NCBI RefSeq assembly: GCF_037975245.1
Contig: NC_092565.1
Location: 1,744,499-1,808,498 of the forward strand
From: Apostichopus japonicus
Lineage: Eukaryota > Echinodermata > Holothuroidea > Aspidochirotida > Stichopodidae
Length of the DNA: 64,000 nucleotides
Direction of reading: 5' to 3'
Part shown: positions 34,961 to 46,748 of the stretch, in pieces
Numbering within the stretch: position 1 is the stretch's first letter
How the letters are laid out: every line of letters starts with the position of its first letter
Made by a program: the position numbers and the translations under genes
Notes under the pieces: model-generated
Told to the model about the DNA's origin: nothing
The model's input: only the letters and a program-made list of their open reading frames with translations
Database searches by the model: none

Positions 34961-35281
34961 CCCTTCCCAGGGACGTCGCTAGAGGGGGGTGTGGGGATGT
35001 CTCACCCCCCAATCTTGGTAAAACTGACGATAGTTGTAAAATTTGAGTGCGACAGTCGGAATTTCCCACTGTCGCACTCTAATTTTTCCGATTGTCGCAC
35101 TCTAATTTTCATACATTCTTGTAATTTTTTTAATTTTCAGTCAAATTTGACCTTTAATCAGTCATATTTACCATGTTTTCCTTGTCACATTGAGAAATTG
35201 TGTCTCGCGATCCTTATACTCCACCATACAAAACTTTGTACGATATTAAATACTCTAAAAAAAAATGCCTAATAGAACTAC

Positions 35282-37899
35282 CAGAGTTGTCAACAAGTCC
35301 CTAGCTGCAAGTCTCAAGTCAAGTCTCAAGTCTTTACCAGCAAGTCTCAAGTCAAGTCTCAAGTCAAGTCTCAAGTCACCTTGAAAATTTTGAGCGAGTC
35401 TCAAGTCAAGTCTCAAGTCTTTGGAGGTCGAGCTCGAGTCAAGTCTCAAGTCCCTATGAGCAAGTCCCAAGTCAAGTCTCAAGTCTTTGAAGTTTGAATA
35501 CAATGATGCAGGCTACGAATAATGTAACAGTGTTCCAGGAATTATGTGGTATAAAGTAAACAGCCGAATAGCAAAACCGGGGCACACGCCACGGAACAAA
35601 TTACCTCAAAATTTGCTAGCCACTGTTTTATTGAAAAAGGCCAACTTTCAGCCAAACAGCAGCCCTGGATGGAATATTCAACCAAGCCAATGGTAGTTAT
35701 GGTAACGCCTGTAGTCGTCGTTGGGCGCTCGTAATTCGAGCGTACACGCAGGGCCGTCTTAACGCATGGGCCCACTGGGCCCTGGCCCAGGGCCCCGCGA
35801 TGTCAGGGGCCCCGCAATCACAGTAACCCTGTGTCTTAATCTGGGAGGAAAACTTATTGAATTCGATACTTGACAACTTGTGACGAGAGTTGGTGAAACA
35901 CTTGAGAGTTTGACATTAAATATTCAAATCTGAGTTGGCAACCCAACAAACAACCCAATGAATATACAATGCCCCGAAGGCTTACACAGAGACACTGTTA
36001 CTCCGTAACTATAAGAAAGAGGAAATTACCTCAGCCACGAAAGGCATAAAATTTGAAAACCGTGGGCAATACCTCACTATATACCAAACCTAAACAAAAG
36101 TAACCACCACTTGTGTTCAAGCTCACCTTTACACCCCATATCAAAACCACGCATTTGAAAAAAACACTTTAGAAACATTGGCACTTAATCTCGCAACACG
36201 CAACAATTATCCAAACTGTTTCCAAAAGAACCGATTCTAGCCTACAATAGGGCCCAAAATCTCAAAGATTTACTTGTTAACTCAAGGTTTCGTACTAACG
36301 AAGAATCAGCTGACTCTCAAGGTTCACACGAAGCTCTTTTAGATGCTCTTATAGCTGCACCATGAGTCCATAAAAACTTGTGCACAGAAAATAGATGCAT
36401 TTTGAGAATGAGACGCCCAGGCCGAATATAAAATATTCAAAGGCTACTACTGATGAAGCTCCTCCTATGAAGTTTGAAAGCAGAAACCGGTCTAGTTGGT
36501 CATAAGAACCTACGCTAGTCTCTCCTACTATTAACAGTGCACTCAATTCACCTAATAGGTGCAATTATGTTTCACCATGAGGAGCATGCTATAAGTTCAT
36601 GTTCCTCGGACCCTCCCTTAAAAATAATTCATGTTCTTGGCGACTACGTTGCGTTAGATAGTGTAAAACCGCCTACACCTCCCTCTCAGTTGAAAGACTC
36701 AACACAAGGGTGTTACAAATGGTAAGTCCAGTATTGTTGGGGAAGGGATGGAGGCAAGGGCGGCGGAAGCACTTTTAATCTGGGGGGGGCACCGACATCA
36801 AAGGGCACTTTGCAGAAATTCGATTGGACTGATGCAGCCTGATATTTAGTACCCTTTATAACTCTTATTGTATTATCTTATTTGCGTATACACATCAACG
36901 CCCCCCCCCCCTCAAGGAAAATATGCATACTAGCACTGCAATATCCAATGTGCAAATTGGGAAACAAGGAACAAGTTTTCTATTGAGACAAATGAGGTTA
37001 AATCATGCAAGTTGCTAATGTAGGAATCTTCCGAATTAGAGTTTATTTCTTGTTAATATCTTAACAAATTGTTTCCATTCGAAATAGCTTTGAGTTTGAC
37101 CCACATAAATTCATTAAAAGTCAAGGGTGTAGCCAGGATTTGCAAAGTTGTATGCACGACTATCTGAGCAGAGCGCCACCATCGGTTGGCGCGGAGCGTA
37201 CAAGAAAAATTTTGGTTTTACAAACCCCTCAGATGGCCGGAAACGGCCCTTCCCGAGTGTTCATTCTGGTTCATGGCCTCTTGCTAACTTGAGACACCTC
37301 AATTTTTATGTTGATAAAGGGCACATTTTGAACCCTGAGGAAAAGTGGGGGGGCACGTGCCCCCTGTGTCCCCCGGTTCTGGATGGAGGGCAACTGGAAG
37401 ATTTCTCTTCTATAATGTATTTCATTTTTTAGATATATGTTATTCAGCTAAAGTTTTATGCTTTATGCGCGACATAGGGAGGGGTGGTAAATGCAGGCAT
37501 GTCTATGCTTGAGCGATTGTCAAGGATGTCAATTTTTCACGCAACTTTTTTCGAACTCACTTGATTGATGGGCCCCGCTCCATTGCCAGGCCCAGGGCCC
37601 AGTGATCACTTAAGACGGCCCTGCGTACACGGAACCATAATTATTTATTATCGATATCAACTTATGAAGTTATTTAATGATTAGAAAAATGTGAAATACA
37701 AACAAGTCTCTAGTAGAAAAACCGAGTCTTTTGAAGGCAAGTCTCAAGTCAAGTCCCAAGTCTTTTCTAACTTTTTGGGCAAGTCTCAAGTCAAGTCCCA
37801 AGTCTCTGACAGCCGAGTCTCGAGTCGAGTCTCAAGTCCTAAAATTTGCGACTCGAGTCGGACTCGAGTCCGAGTCCCTGACTCGAGTCCCCAACTCTG
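35282..37899. mobile_element. hAT-like element with (CAAGTCT)n interior, split by a nested element
   Basis: The ends CAGAGTTG and CAACTCTG are flanked by a perfect 8-bp TSD, AGAACTAC (35274-35281 and 37900-37907). The host element is about 740 bp once the nested insertion is removed. Its body is a minisatellite of CAAGTCTCAAGT-type units on the left and GACTCGAGTC-type units on the right. Confidence 0.88.
35749..37623. mobile_element. Nested hAT-like element, CAGGGCCGTCTTAA type
   Basis: The inverted ends CAGGGCCGTCTTAA and TTAAGACGGCCCTG are perfect over 14 bp, and the TSD CGTACACG (35741-35748 and 37624-37631) is perfect over 8 bp. It is 1875 bp long. Inside, 37124-37395 resembles the hAT group with the shared GGTGGCGCT/TAGATAGT motif in reverse, probably a further nested fragment. 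No transposase domain is visible. Confidence 0.9.
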
Positions 37900-37907
37900 A
37901 GAACTAC

Positions 37908-38411
37908 TGTGCAACGTAAGCAATTATAAAACTCAATGCTAATCTACGGAAGCTTAAAAGTGCCATCAACATAAGAAAAACTTTGCCCCATAAGGTGAAA
38001 TTTTCAGTAAATTGTTTAGATAACAAGATAAAATCTGATCAAAAGACAGAAAAATGTTGGATTGTTCAGTTGCTTTAACTGAGCAATCGAAAAATTTTAT
38101 GAAAAATGTTTAATTGACAACTTATCATATCTCGTGAATTGGACATTTTGCTGCAAAATGTTCAATTGTTCACTTCATTTTCCATCCCCTCCCACGCACC
38201 TTCCACCCCTTGCACTCACCTCCCCCCACTCACCTTCCACCGCCTTGCACGCACCTTATATAATATCACTTAATGTATGGTGGTAAACAAACACCCAGAA
38301 AATTGGTATACAAGGTGCAACATGACACCCCTAACATGGTGTTTGGTCACATGTCCAAAAGGCAACCTATACCCCACTTAGAAGGGTGTTAACATATGCC
38401 CCAATCCAGTG
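37908..38411. other. Spacer before the nested retroelement complex
   Basis: No feature recognised apart from CACC-rich short repeats (about 38170-38260). Confidence 0.4.

Positions 38412-38452
<41 letters not shown>
38412..38452. repeat. (TA)n tract, left part of a split microsatellite
   Basis: A TA tract preceded by CCAATCCAGTGC. Its continuation lies at 51935-51949, beyond the LTR-like element, so the two pieces were once joined. Confidence 0.85.
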
Positions 38453-38456
<4 letters not shown>

Positions 38457-39049
38457 GCACCCTAATATTTCCCAATAGTAGTGTCTATAGTTTTGTCCCC
38501 CTGTATAATATACCCTTCCCCTTCACTTTGTTTTTTCACTTTCTTCTTATATCTATTTGTGGTATTTTCTGGTAACACTCACAGAGTCACTAGTTTCCTG
38601 CAGAAGGACCATTAAGCCCCTGTGTAGTCTGGCTTCACACTTAGGTTACTCCAAGGTTACACTAAGCTAGTGATAATTTATCTGTCATTCCCTACATTAA
38701 AGGGTCTATACAATAAATCCGAGAGAAGCATCGCTTGATGGGAGCGAAATGCCGTGTGCAAATCATCCCTATGGCAACACACTGAAACTCGACTCCAGTG
38801 TAATCAATATAGACAGATACTGATCTACATGATACAGTAGTATACACGCAGTATGTGCAATATATATACACACTGATCTACAGTACTGTATGCGGCCAAG
38901 TACACTGTTCACATATACAGCGCTAGCTAGATTGCCGAGTCGCAACGCTCGTACGTACTATACTAGGGAATTGTGTGTAACAACTCCCCGCTCGTACGTA
39001 CACGGCCGTAATTAACTTCACTATTATACTTATACACAAATATCTTGGT

Positions 39050-39247
39050 CTAGGTGCATATAGGGCCGGGACACAGTCTACTCGAAATACACATCGAAAT
39101 TGTGTCTAGCTCTACAAAGCAACGTAGGACTAGAAGAATGAATTGAAACAAGACGGCAAAATCTCTCTGGTAGATTCTTTTGAAAACTGGAAAACGCTGA
39201 AGAAGGTCGGTGTTTGCTATACCGCAGTCGAAGTAGCTTAGGCCTAG
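39050..39247 (+). other. Probable non-coding first exon inside the TTAA transposon
   Basis: A consensus donor, CCTAG|GTAAGT, lies at 39248, preceded by a relatively CpG-rich, frame-poor stretch with repeated CGTACGTA phrases just upstream. I infer a 5' UTR exon leading to the exons from 41987; the 5' boundary is a guess. Confidence 0.35.
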
Positions 39248-39638
39248 GTAAGTCAAATAACTTTCATTACCGATTCAACTACGGTGAGGATGTTGGTGGC
39301 CTAGCTACAAGCACTTTTGGCTAGGCCTGTAACGTTAGTTGGGCCTTACACGTTGCATTCAGGTAATATTAGTTAGTGTCACTGTCAGGACACATGGTAA
39401 AAGTATCTGTAATACTGTGACTAGGCCTATAGCCAAAGGCTTGGCCTGAATATTTGATATGGGCCTAATGTAGTTGTATCTAGTCTAGACGATCGTGAAT
39501 TGCAGCCACCATTGTCAGCTAGGGTATTCAACAAGGACTCGGAGTTGGATAGGAATATAGTATTACTAGGCTACTCCTTACTAACCTAATTTTGTGCAAC
39601 TATGGAATCAATTAAACTGTTACTGCGCGAATCTTTTA

Positions 39639-39907
39639 GGCTGTGGCTATTCTTACGACTAGTCGTAACAATTATGTATAAACTATATTCTTACGACAAA
39701 GGCGAATTCAAGCGCAGTAAAGTAAATAAAGCAACTGCGCATGTAGTAGGGGTAACCCTAAACATAACCCTAAGTCTCAATCCTAACCCTAACCGGAAAT
39801 TATTGTTACTCCTCGTTGTCAAAATAGTACTCCTGGTCATAAAAATAGCAACTGCGCATGCATATTCGGAAATTATTCTTACGACTAGTCATAAGAATAG
39901 CCACTTT
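39639..39907. mobile_element. MITE with 10-bp target duplication
   Basis: The inverted termini GTGGCTATTCTTACGACTAG and GTGGCTATTCTTATGACTAG (reverse strand) enclose about 260 bp. GAATCTTTTA flanks it at 39629-39638 and 39908-39917, a 10-bp TSD as in Mutator-like elements. It contains CCCTAA-type telomere-like phrases. It sits within the TTAA transposon. Confidence 0.75.
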
Positions 39908-40330
39908 GAATCTTTTATCTAGTTTCAAATGCCTTTCGTGTCTTAAACTTCTTACCTGCCAAAATTTCTTACAAAATGATACCTGTGTTTATTAGTGCAG
40001 TTAACATCACTGTTAGCCTTACATTTATACAAATGGCAAAGATACCTTATTTCGTTCATGGTATTTTGCATCTTCCAAAAATCCACAAGAAGATAAATAA
40101 ATTGATGTCGACCTACTAATTATACGAACATTTGATAGGCGTAGGCCTTCCCAAATATCACAGATCTATGACAGACTGCATATCCCAGATCAAAGTACTA
40201 GGTAGCAATCTTTATTTTCTGTTGGTTTTGCTTACTTTGAAAAAAAGGTAATGCCTGGCCCACATGCTTTATAGAAGCGTAAAGAAAGTGGATAATTTTC
40301 AAGTTTTACAAAATAATATTTACATCAGGA

Positions 40331-41254
40331 GTCATCATTTTGAAGGAAAAGGATGCAGGTACATGTGGTTAAAATATGTATGCCTTCCTAGCTAGGAGCA
40401 AACATTTGGGTGCATGTAGTTAGGGAACATAGACTAATAGTAGTCTGTAGGTGACTAAGGACAGACCTAACTTGGGTGTATCTAAAACGAATGACAATTG
40501 CGTTACACATAACGAATGACAATATGTTGTACACACTAAAAAAATGCATGCGTTGACTAAAACGAATGACAGTAATGACAGCACAGACATTTGCTTCAAC
40601 CGGATATCACAGTTCAGACTTCGTGGGTATCTAAATCTAGTAAAGTACGGACAAGATAAAAACGCACCTTATAGTCTGATTTTGAAAAGTAAATTTAACG
40701 TCACTTTTCCGATATTAATTGTTAGAAACTAACAATACTATAATCTTGAAACGGCTTCAGTTTATCTTTCTATATAAATCTACAGAGGTAAAAAGCACAG
40801 CACTCAAGCGCATTTTTCTCACACAAAAACTTTCCCTGTGGTTTCTATCCGTAAATTACACCAAAACCCTGCAACCACGTTATATGCGATTTTCCTCAAA
40901 TCATTTTTGCGCAGAAAACCAATAACCGCATTTAATCCACTCCGTTAATCATTCCATCTCTTCTCAATACTGTCCTTCGTTGTCATTCGGTGTCATTCGT
41001 TGTCATTCGCCTTCATTCGCTGTCATTTGCAAATGATAATTAACCCTGTACGAAGTCAATTGTCATTCGGTCATTCGCTGTCATTCGTTTTAGTTTGTCC
41101 CCCTAACTTTATTACTAACGTGACTTCTTTTTTTCCCTTTCTGATTGATGTATAATTGACTCAAGGCCCACTGAAAATCCAGAAATTATGATTGATATGT
41201 GGCATACATATTTTAACCACATGTACCTGCATCCTTTTCCTTCAAAATGATGAC
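40331..41254. repeat. Perfect 54-bp inverted repeat
   Basis: Arms 40331-40384 and 41201-41254 are identical in reverse complement over all 54 bases. They enclose an hAT-like insertion. The arms may be the termini of one more element; no TSD is evident. Confidence 0.85.
40474..41101. mobile_element. hAT-like element with CGAATGACA subterminal repeats
   Basis: The ends GGGTGTATCTAAAACG and the inverted CGTTTTAGTTTGTCCC are flanked by CCTAACTT (40466-40473 and 41102-41109), a perfect 8-bp TSD. CGAATGACA units cluster at the left and TGTCATTCG units at the right, the arrangement expected of transposase-binding sites. No transposase. Confidence 0.82.
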
Positions 41255-41258
41255 ACAT

Positions 41259-41986
41259 TGCTTGCTGAAAATGCAGGAAGTATGACCAAACTCAATGCAG
41301 CACTACTTCTCACCCTTAGATAAAAGCACCAACTGTACAAAACTAACGGAAAGTAGATGGCATTTTCTTGCCTTCCCCTACTCCCCAGGCGACTAACACT
41401 CTAAAATCAGCAAAAAGACCTCCCAACAAAACAATGTTCCAAAGAATGGACATTTTGTGGTTAACTCCCAGCATATGATCCTGCCTATAAGTGTAGCTTA
41501 TGAAATAATAAGTAAGCAACAAGAAAGTTTTAGCAGAATTTTTGCAAAAGCAAACTTAAAAGTGTTCATAATGGTGAAGAATAAGTATCAGATTGCAAAA
41601 ATGGTTAGGCTAGTATATTACAATGGACATTATAGAATAATTTAACATACTAGTGCATGAATTTAGGATAGTTGACGGTACTATTAACTTGGTTGAAAGG
41701 CCAACTGAACTAATTTACTGTTTGTCCTATGCATGCATTGCAAGGTAGGTATAGTCTGTACTTCCACCACATTCACTTTCCTAGTTTCCTTTATAGATCT
41801 AGTTATTTTGCTTCACTTGGTATGTAGCTAGGCTAAGCTTCATTCAAAGGTCAGTGAAACCCAACATACTGTAGAAAGTCACATTCTGTTTTGGTACTTT
41901 ATTTAGTCTGCACTAGATAGTCTATGGTATGCAACATTGTTTGTGCCATGTTTTTGTCAGCATTTATTTCTTGTATTTGTTTTCAG
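41259..41986. other. Spacer or intron inside the TTAA transposon
   Basis: No supported feature; a 62-codon frame at 41457 has no splice or domain support. Confidence 0.35.
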
Positions 41987-42152
41987 TAGATCTATGCTTC
42001 AGAGATGCAAACTTCTCATAAAATCTATCAATGCTAATGCTACATGCATACTTTCCGATGGAACAAATTATACTTGGCCAAATTTGAATACACCAAGTTC
42101 TGTACTATTCAGTGTTTACTGTTTACCAAGGCATGCACTGTTACAACAAGAG
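41987..42152 (+). pseudogene. TTAA-transposon gene, exon b
   Basis: The acceptor TTTGTTTTCAG precedes an exon open throughout, including SDGTNYTWPNLNTPSSVLF and ending LLQQE at the donor GAG|GTGAAG. It exits in phase 0, as the next exon requires. The sequence reads like genuine protein, but I cannot name a domain for this part. Confidence 0.5.
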
Positions 42153-42906
42153 GTGAAGGAGGATTAGAGTTGGTCTATTTGCGTGGAATACCCTTCTGTC
42201 ATTGTTGTAATATTTGCAAGTAATACATAGTGTATTCAAATCCAGCTTTTGCCCTTCATCTTCACTTCACCTTCAACATCTGCGTTGAGAGCATTTGACA
42301 AAAAGTCATCCTACATATAAACTACCTTCAGTACATAGAGTTACAGTAGTCTCTTGTTAGCAGTATAAAGTCATATTAGCTCATTAGCTGATTACAATGA
42401 ATAGCCCATGTTGACATCTGGAAGTCTTTACTCTCCTTAAGGAGAAATATATATTATGGTGGGATGGTGAGCCACTTCCTGGACATCCAGCCCAGGTGGC
42501 CCTTTATCAGAGTGAATTTAAAGAGTCAGGACAATACATGCAGAAGTAGCATTGCATCATGGCTCCTTAATGCCCCATGCCAAAACCTAAAAGCCCTGTC
42601 ATGGCAACAGTGGGTTGCATGGACATCCTTCAACTACCCTGCCAGCTGACATATAATTTTTTAGAATAATGGCTCATGACAGTCTGTGAATAATTGTTGA
42701 ATTCTTGCCAAAAGGCCAAAAATTTTATGGAAATGTTGTATGTGTGTGTATTTGTGTACATGGTAAGACAACTGCTTGCAAACACAACTACTGAAAAGGT
42801 AAATATTACTATAAAATATATTCTGGCCAAGAAACCCTGATAAAAGTTTGCATAATCAAACCTTATAAATAACATACAACCCCAACTTTTTCTTTCTTTA
42901 TCACAG

Positions 42907-43003
42907 CTATGTTGGATACTGTATGTGGCAAGAAAGTACTTGGCAGCCATCGATTTCAACTTTCACAGAAACCGTCCCAAAGAGATGGAGATGGGAATGA
43001 TGA
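42907..43003 (+). pseudogene. TTAA-transposon gene, exon c
   Basis: It is bounded by TTCTTTATCACAG and GATGA|GTAAGT. Phase 0 gives LCWILYVARKYLAAIDFNFH then RNRP; thereafter the coherent frame shifts by one base at a CCC run. The pattern (Asp-x-Asn...His...Arg-Pro, then Asp-Gly...) resembles a C-terminal domain I associate with many uncharacterised, transposon-linked invertebrate proteins; this is from memory and untested. Confidence 0.5.
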
Positions 43004-43430
43004 GTAAGTGTTTCTGTCTATGCCCTCATAATATGCTTATATATGTGTAGTGAATGGCATTAGATGTACAACCCATTTCAAATGATACCTTTTAGGCACA
43101 CTTCTGACTCACTTCACAACAGAATATTTACATTATTACCATAGATGCAATTGGTAGTTTGTGGATTCGTTTGGGTCTTAAACCACAGGTTAAATGCATA
43201 ACTAAATTGAAACACTTTCAAGGTATTTACCTAGTACATGAACATACAGTTCTACACTCCTTTTGATGATTGTTTCTAGGTAGTATTTCATAGTGAAAAC
43301 CATCAAGATTTAATTGACAGCAGCCTTAGAGCTTTATATGAAGATATTTGTTAAAATACCCTGGGTTGATTATCTGGAGGTGCACAAAGGAATATGCAAA
43401 TCACAACCACCTCTTATGATTTCTTTTCAG

Positions 43431-43574
43431 GGTCAAGGTGAAGCACTCCACAGCCACCAAAGAATGGCATCTGGTACCTGTGAAAGAGCCCAAAACCTAT
43501 GGATACATTCTGCATTTCTGGAGAACATTGTGAAAGTTCTGGTAGTTAATCTATGTTCATCCAAACAGGCTTGA
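43431..43574 (+). pseudogene. TTAA-transposon gene, terminal exon d
   Basis: The acceptor TTCTTTTCAG leads to VKVKHSTATKEWHLVPVK and EPKTYGYI, then a one-base slip after which FLENIVKVLVVN continues to TGA at 43572. The K-W-x-x-x-P-V-K...Y-x-Y-I order suits the same domain as exon c. Two slips in exons c and d indicate decay. The frame stops at 43535 if read without the slip. Confidence 0.5.
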
Positions 43575-46430
43575 TAAACCCTCCTTGATGAACCCAAAAA
43601 TTATACCAAGAGTGTCCACTGTCCATAAGCCAACAATTGAAGACTTTACAGAGCCAATATAAGAGTGGGTTTACACATAATCAATGGTTGTAGATTCTTA
43701 AGCTCATTTCCACAAATATATGATATGATTAATCAAACATTAAACAGTGGAAGTAAAATTATTATTGGCAGTTAAAAGATGGTAGAATGTTTGACAAAAG
43801 AACACTCAAAACCGTACTATAATTTGCTATTTTTTTTCCCATTCGTTATCACAGCTTGCATTAGACCAAATGTTATGGATGTAAGCTCTTTAATTTCACA
43901 GGAGATAAAATACTGCAAGCAAACATCAAACATCGTTATTAAATTGATGCCCATAAAATTTAATCTCACCAACTGAAGTCACCAAAATGGTATAAAACTT
44001 CTGAAATAGTGCGTATAGTACATTTCTGGTGAAAGTGAGACACGTGAGGCAAGTTTTGTGGACATATCGACGAGGTATGGATAGTTGCTTTGGAAGAAAA
44101 ACTACCCCATTTTCCACAACTACCTATCCTTTGTTTTTCAAAGTTGTTCATGCATATGACATTGAGAAGTGTAGTCTCTATAGGTCAATATATTAAGGCC
44201 TACATATGTCAAAATAAACATGTCTAGCATGTATTGTCTTTTCCTTAAACAATATCTGGTCCTTTCCGTACCCTCAAAGAAAGTTATCTTACAATCCATG
44301 ATATGCATTGAAAATCATAAATGTTTCTTAATTTGAATATGTTTTTCTAAAATATGCCAACTTTAATTCCTGTGTAGTGACAATCCTCTGATGGAAACAT
44401 GTTCCTTATGCACCAAACTGCACAGGATGGGATGACTACACTATTGTAACATCCAGTTCTGACAGCTTTCCAGTAAATAAAGGACCGATATGCAGTGTAC
44501 CTGTAGGTACTATAACATGTACTGTGTCCCAGTATCAGTAGGTTATATCTTTGAACCATTGCCAGATTCAAAGCTTCAGGTCCATTATTAATGACCGAAA
44601 ATGAACGTTTGTTTAATGTAGGAAGCAAATGTCTTGATATGATCTGCTTGGTTCTCGAGTTCTAAATGAATGTTATGAATGGGCTCTTGCAACCCCAATC
44701 TCAAATATAAATTAGCATGTTAAACTAGCAAAATTAACCACTATAATATTATTTAGCAATTATTGTCAGCCAATACTCATAGCTAGTACAGTAACTATGT
44801 ACAGTACCTCTTGATTACAGTTACACCTCTCTTTAAATGACTCCAATTCGTCATGAAGATAACAAAGAAAGGCTATGTTAGGGTATAACAGTAGACCTAC
44901 TTATAGCAAAATATTACTAGATACGACTTCATGTTACAATCACGTATTAAAGAACTCGCACTCAATGATTGGATACAACAACTACTCTCCCACAACCGTG
45001 CATCAGTAATAACTACTTTGTATTCTTAACATGTGTATCAGGACATGAACAGTAGTTACTTACGAGCCATGATCGAGTACCGGTTGTTTTTGTATACAAT
45101 TAATGTCTCTGCTGGGACACTGTTTTAATGAATACTCCAGAGGCATGCTATGTACAGGAATACTCTAAAATTAGACTATATATAAAATGAAAGGTTTTTG
45201 TAAAATGATGTCCACTCTATAAAATTGTCCTAAATAATAGAAGGGAGTTATTTTCTGTATGGCTGATGTGATGAATTCTCTCACAAAGACTCACATTGGT
45301 GTTGCCATATATATACATTCTTAAAAGTTCACTAAATTATAAGATCACTTCTCCAAAATAAAATATGATTTATGGATATTGTTTGCAACATATGCCTCCA
45401 AAAATGTATGGCAAGTTGTTAATTCAATCACACCCTAACATGAGCCTCGTCATTATTGTAAAATGTTCACAAAATCGGATTAATAAGGGGATTAGGGGAG
45501 GCATTAAACCCAGAAAAAAAAAAAAAAAAAAACGTTGTCTTTTCTTTGAAAACAATTCTATTATCCCCCGCAGGACCTCTTGCGAGGTCGATCAGGGGTA
45601 AAATTTTGTTTACTACTACTCATAATTAAACCCAGTGTCCTCTCCCACAATGGATCCATCGCAAGGTTCCACAATAGAAAGAAAGTTTCAGTGAGATCTC
45701 ATTACACTGTTCCTGCAGTAGGCTATACTCTGACAAAATATGGTAGGAAAATTGTACCAATTATTAGTGCCGGACTGGTTGCCAGGGGTACTTGGTATGC
45801 ACCCCAGCCTTTGCCCCTGAATCATCAATTTGAAATTAAAAAAGTAAAATTTTGAAACACTTGTCAGATCTCTTTTGTTTCTTTTTCACCTTTTTGTTTT
45901 TCTAAATTTTTCCATTTCGTAGCTAATATGGGCCTGCCCCATCCCCACCAACCCCCCCCATACCCTTATCTGAAAAATCTGCTACTGTGTCACACTTTTG
46001 TCGAAAGCGGAATTGTTGATCTTTGGAGGGGAACGCATGTCCCAACAAAATATGTCCCTCCAAGGTGAATATTACACCCATACATATGTCATATTGAATT
46101 ACCACTATGTATTACATCAGTAAAAATAACTAAAAATATAAATCAGCATCACATCATGCACTTGGCCCACCCAAAAGTTTATAAATTTGTTTGCCCACAG
46201 TGCAGAGGTGAACCTTCCATGTGTGTAAAAATTACCCACATGTCCGACACTACAAAATGTAACAGGTCATTCCAAGTAGAACATATAACAACTCCCTTGG
46301 CATTCTCCAATAACATAAACATCTAGGCCTAAACAGCATTCCACAGTCATTGTACTATGACTGAGGTGAAACAGTACTTTTCACTGCCTGAGCTCCCCCC
46401 CCCCCCACACACACACACACAATGGTACAA
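43575..46430. other. 3' part of the TTAA transposon, no further coding signal
   Basis: AT-rich sequence with an A-run near 45513-45531 and a C/CA run near 46396-46421. ORFs are short and lack exon boundaries. Confidence 0.4.
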
Positions 46431-46748
46431 CCCTTAATCAGACAGAATCAGAAGTTGGAGAAAAATAGAGGGCGCCTGACATTAATTGCTTGGCTGGATT
46501 CATTGTATAGCCCCTTTAACAGACCAGGCCTTGCTTTATTCTCCGTTAAGTGTAGTAAGTATGTTCACACTCTCTGGAATCTCTGGTGGAGTAAGTTAAA
46601 GATGTGGGAAGACAAGTTTGTCTACTTCCTGGAGTATTGGTAGCCAGTCTAAGTAAAATCTTGTCTGGTAGTAGGGTGGGATAACAACCTTCCCTTTGTT
46701 CAAAGAATGGCTTAAAACAGCTAAGTTTGCAAGCAACTCTACCATTCA

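Larger units (their letters stand above)
38701..46515 (+). mobile_element. TTAA-flanked DNA transposon, 7.8 kb
   Basis: TTAA at 38697-38700 and 46516-46519 flanks the inverted ends AGGGTCTATACAATAAATCC and (reading the other strand) AGGGGCTATACAATGAATCC, with 18 of 20 positions matching. The sister copy at 55611-58374 shows the uninterrupted sequence at this point. TTAA duplication occurs in piggyBac and Kolobok superfamilies; the AGGG tips favour Kolobok over CCC-ended piggyBac. It contains spliced, decayed coding exons (41987-43574) and a non-coding exon near 39247, plausibly its own former transposase gene. Confidence 0.82.

Noticed and set aside
35255-35503. Minus-strand KDLRLDLRL repeat protein
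   Set aside because: It is the CAAGTCT minisatellite read in one frame.
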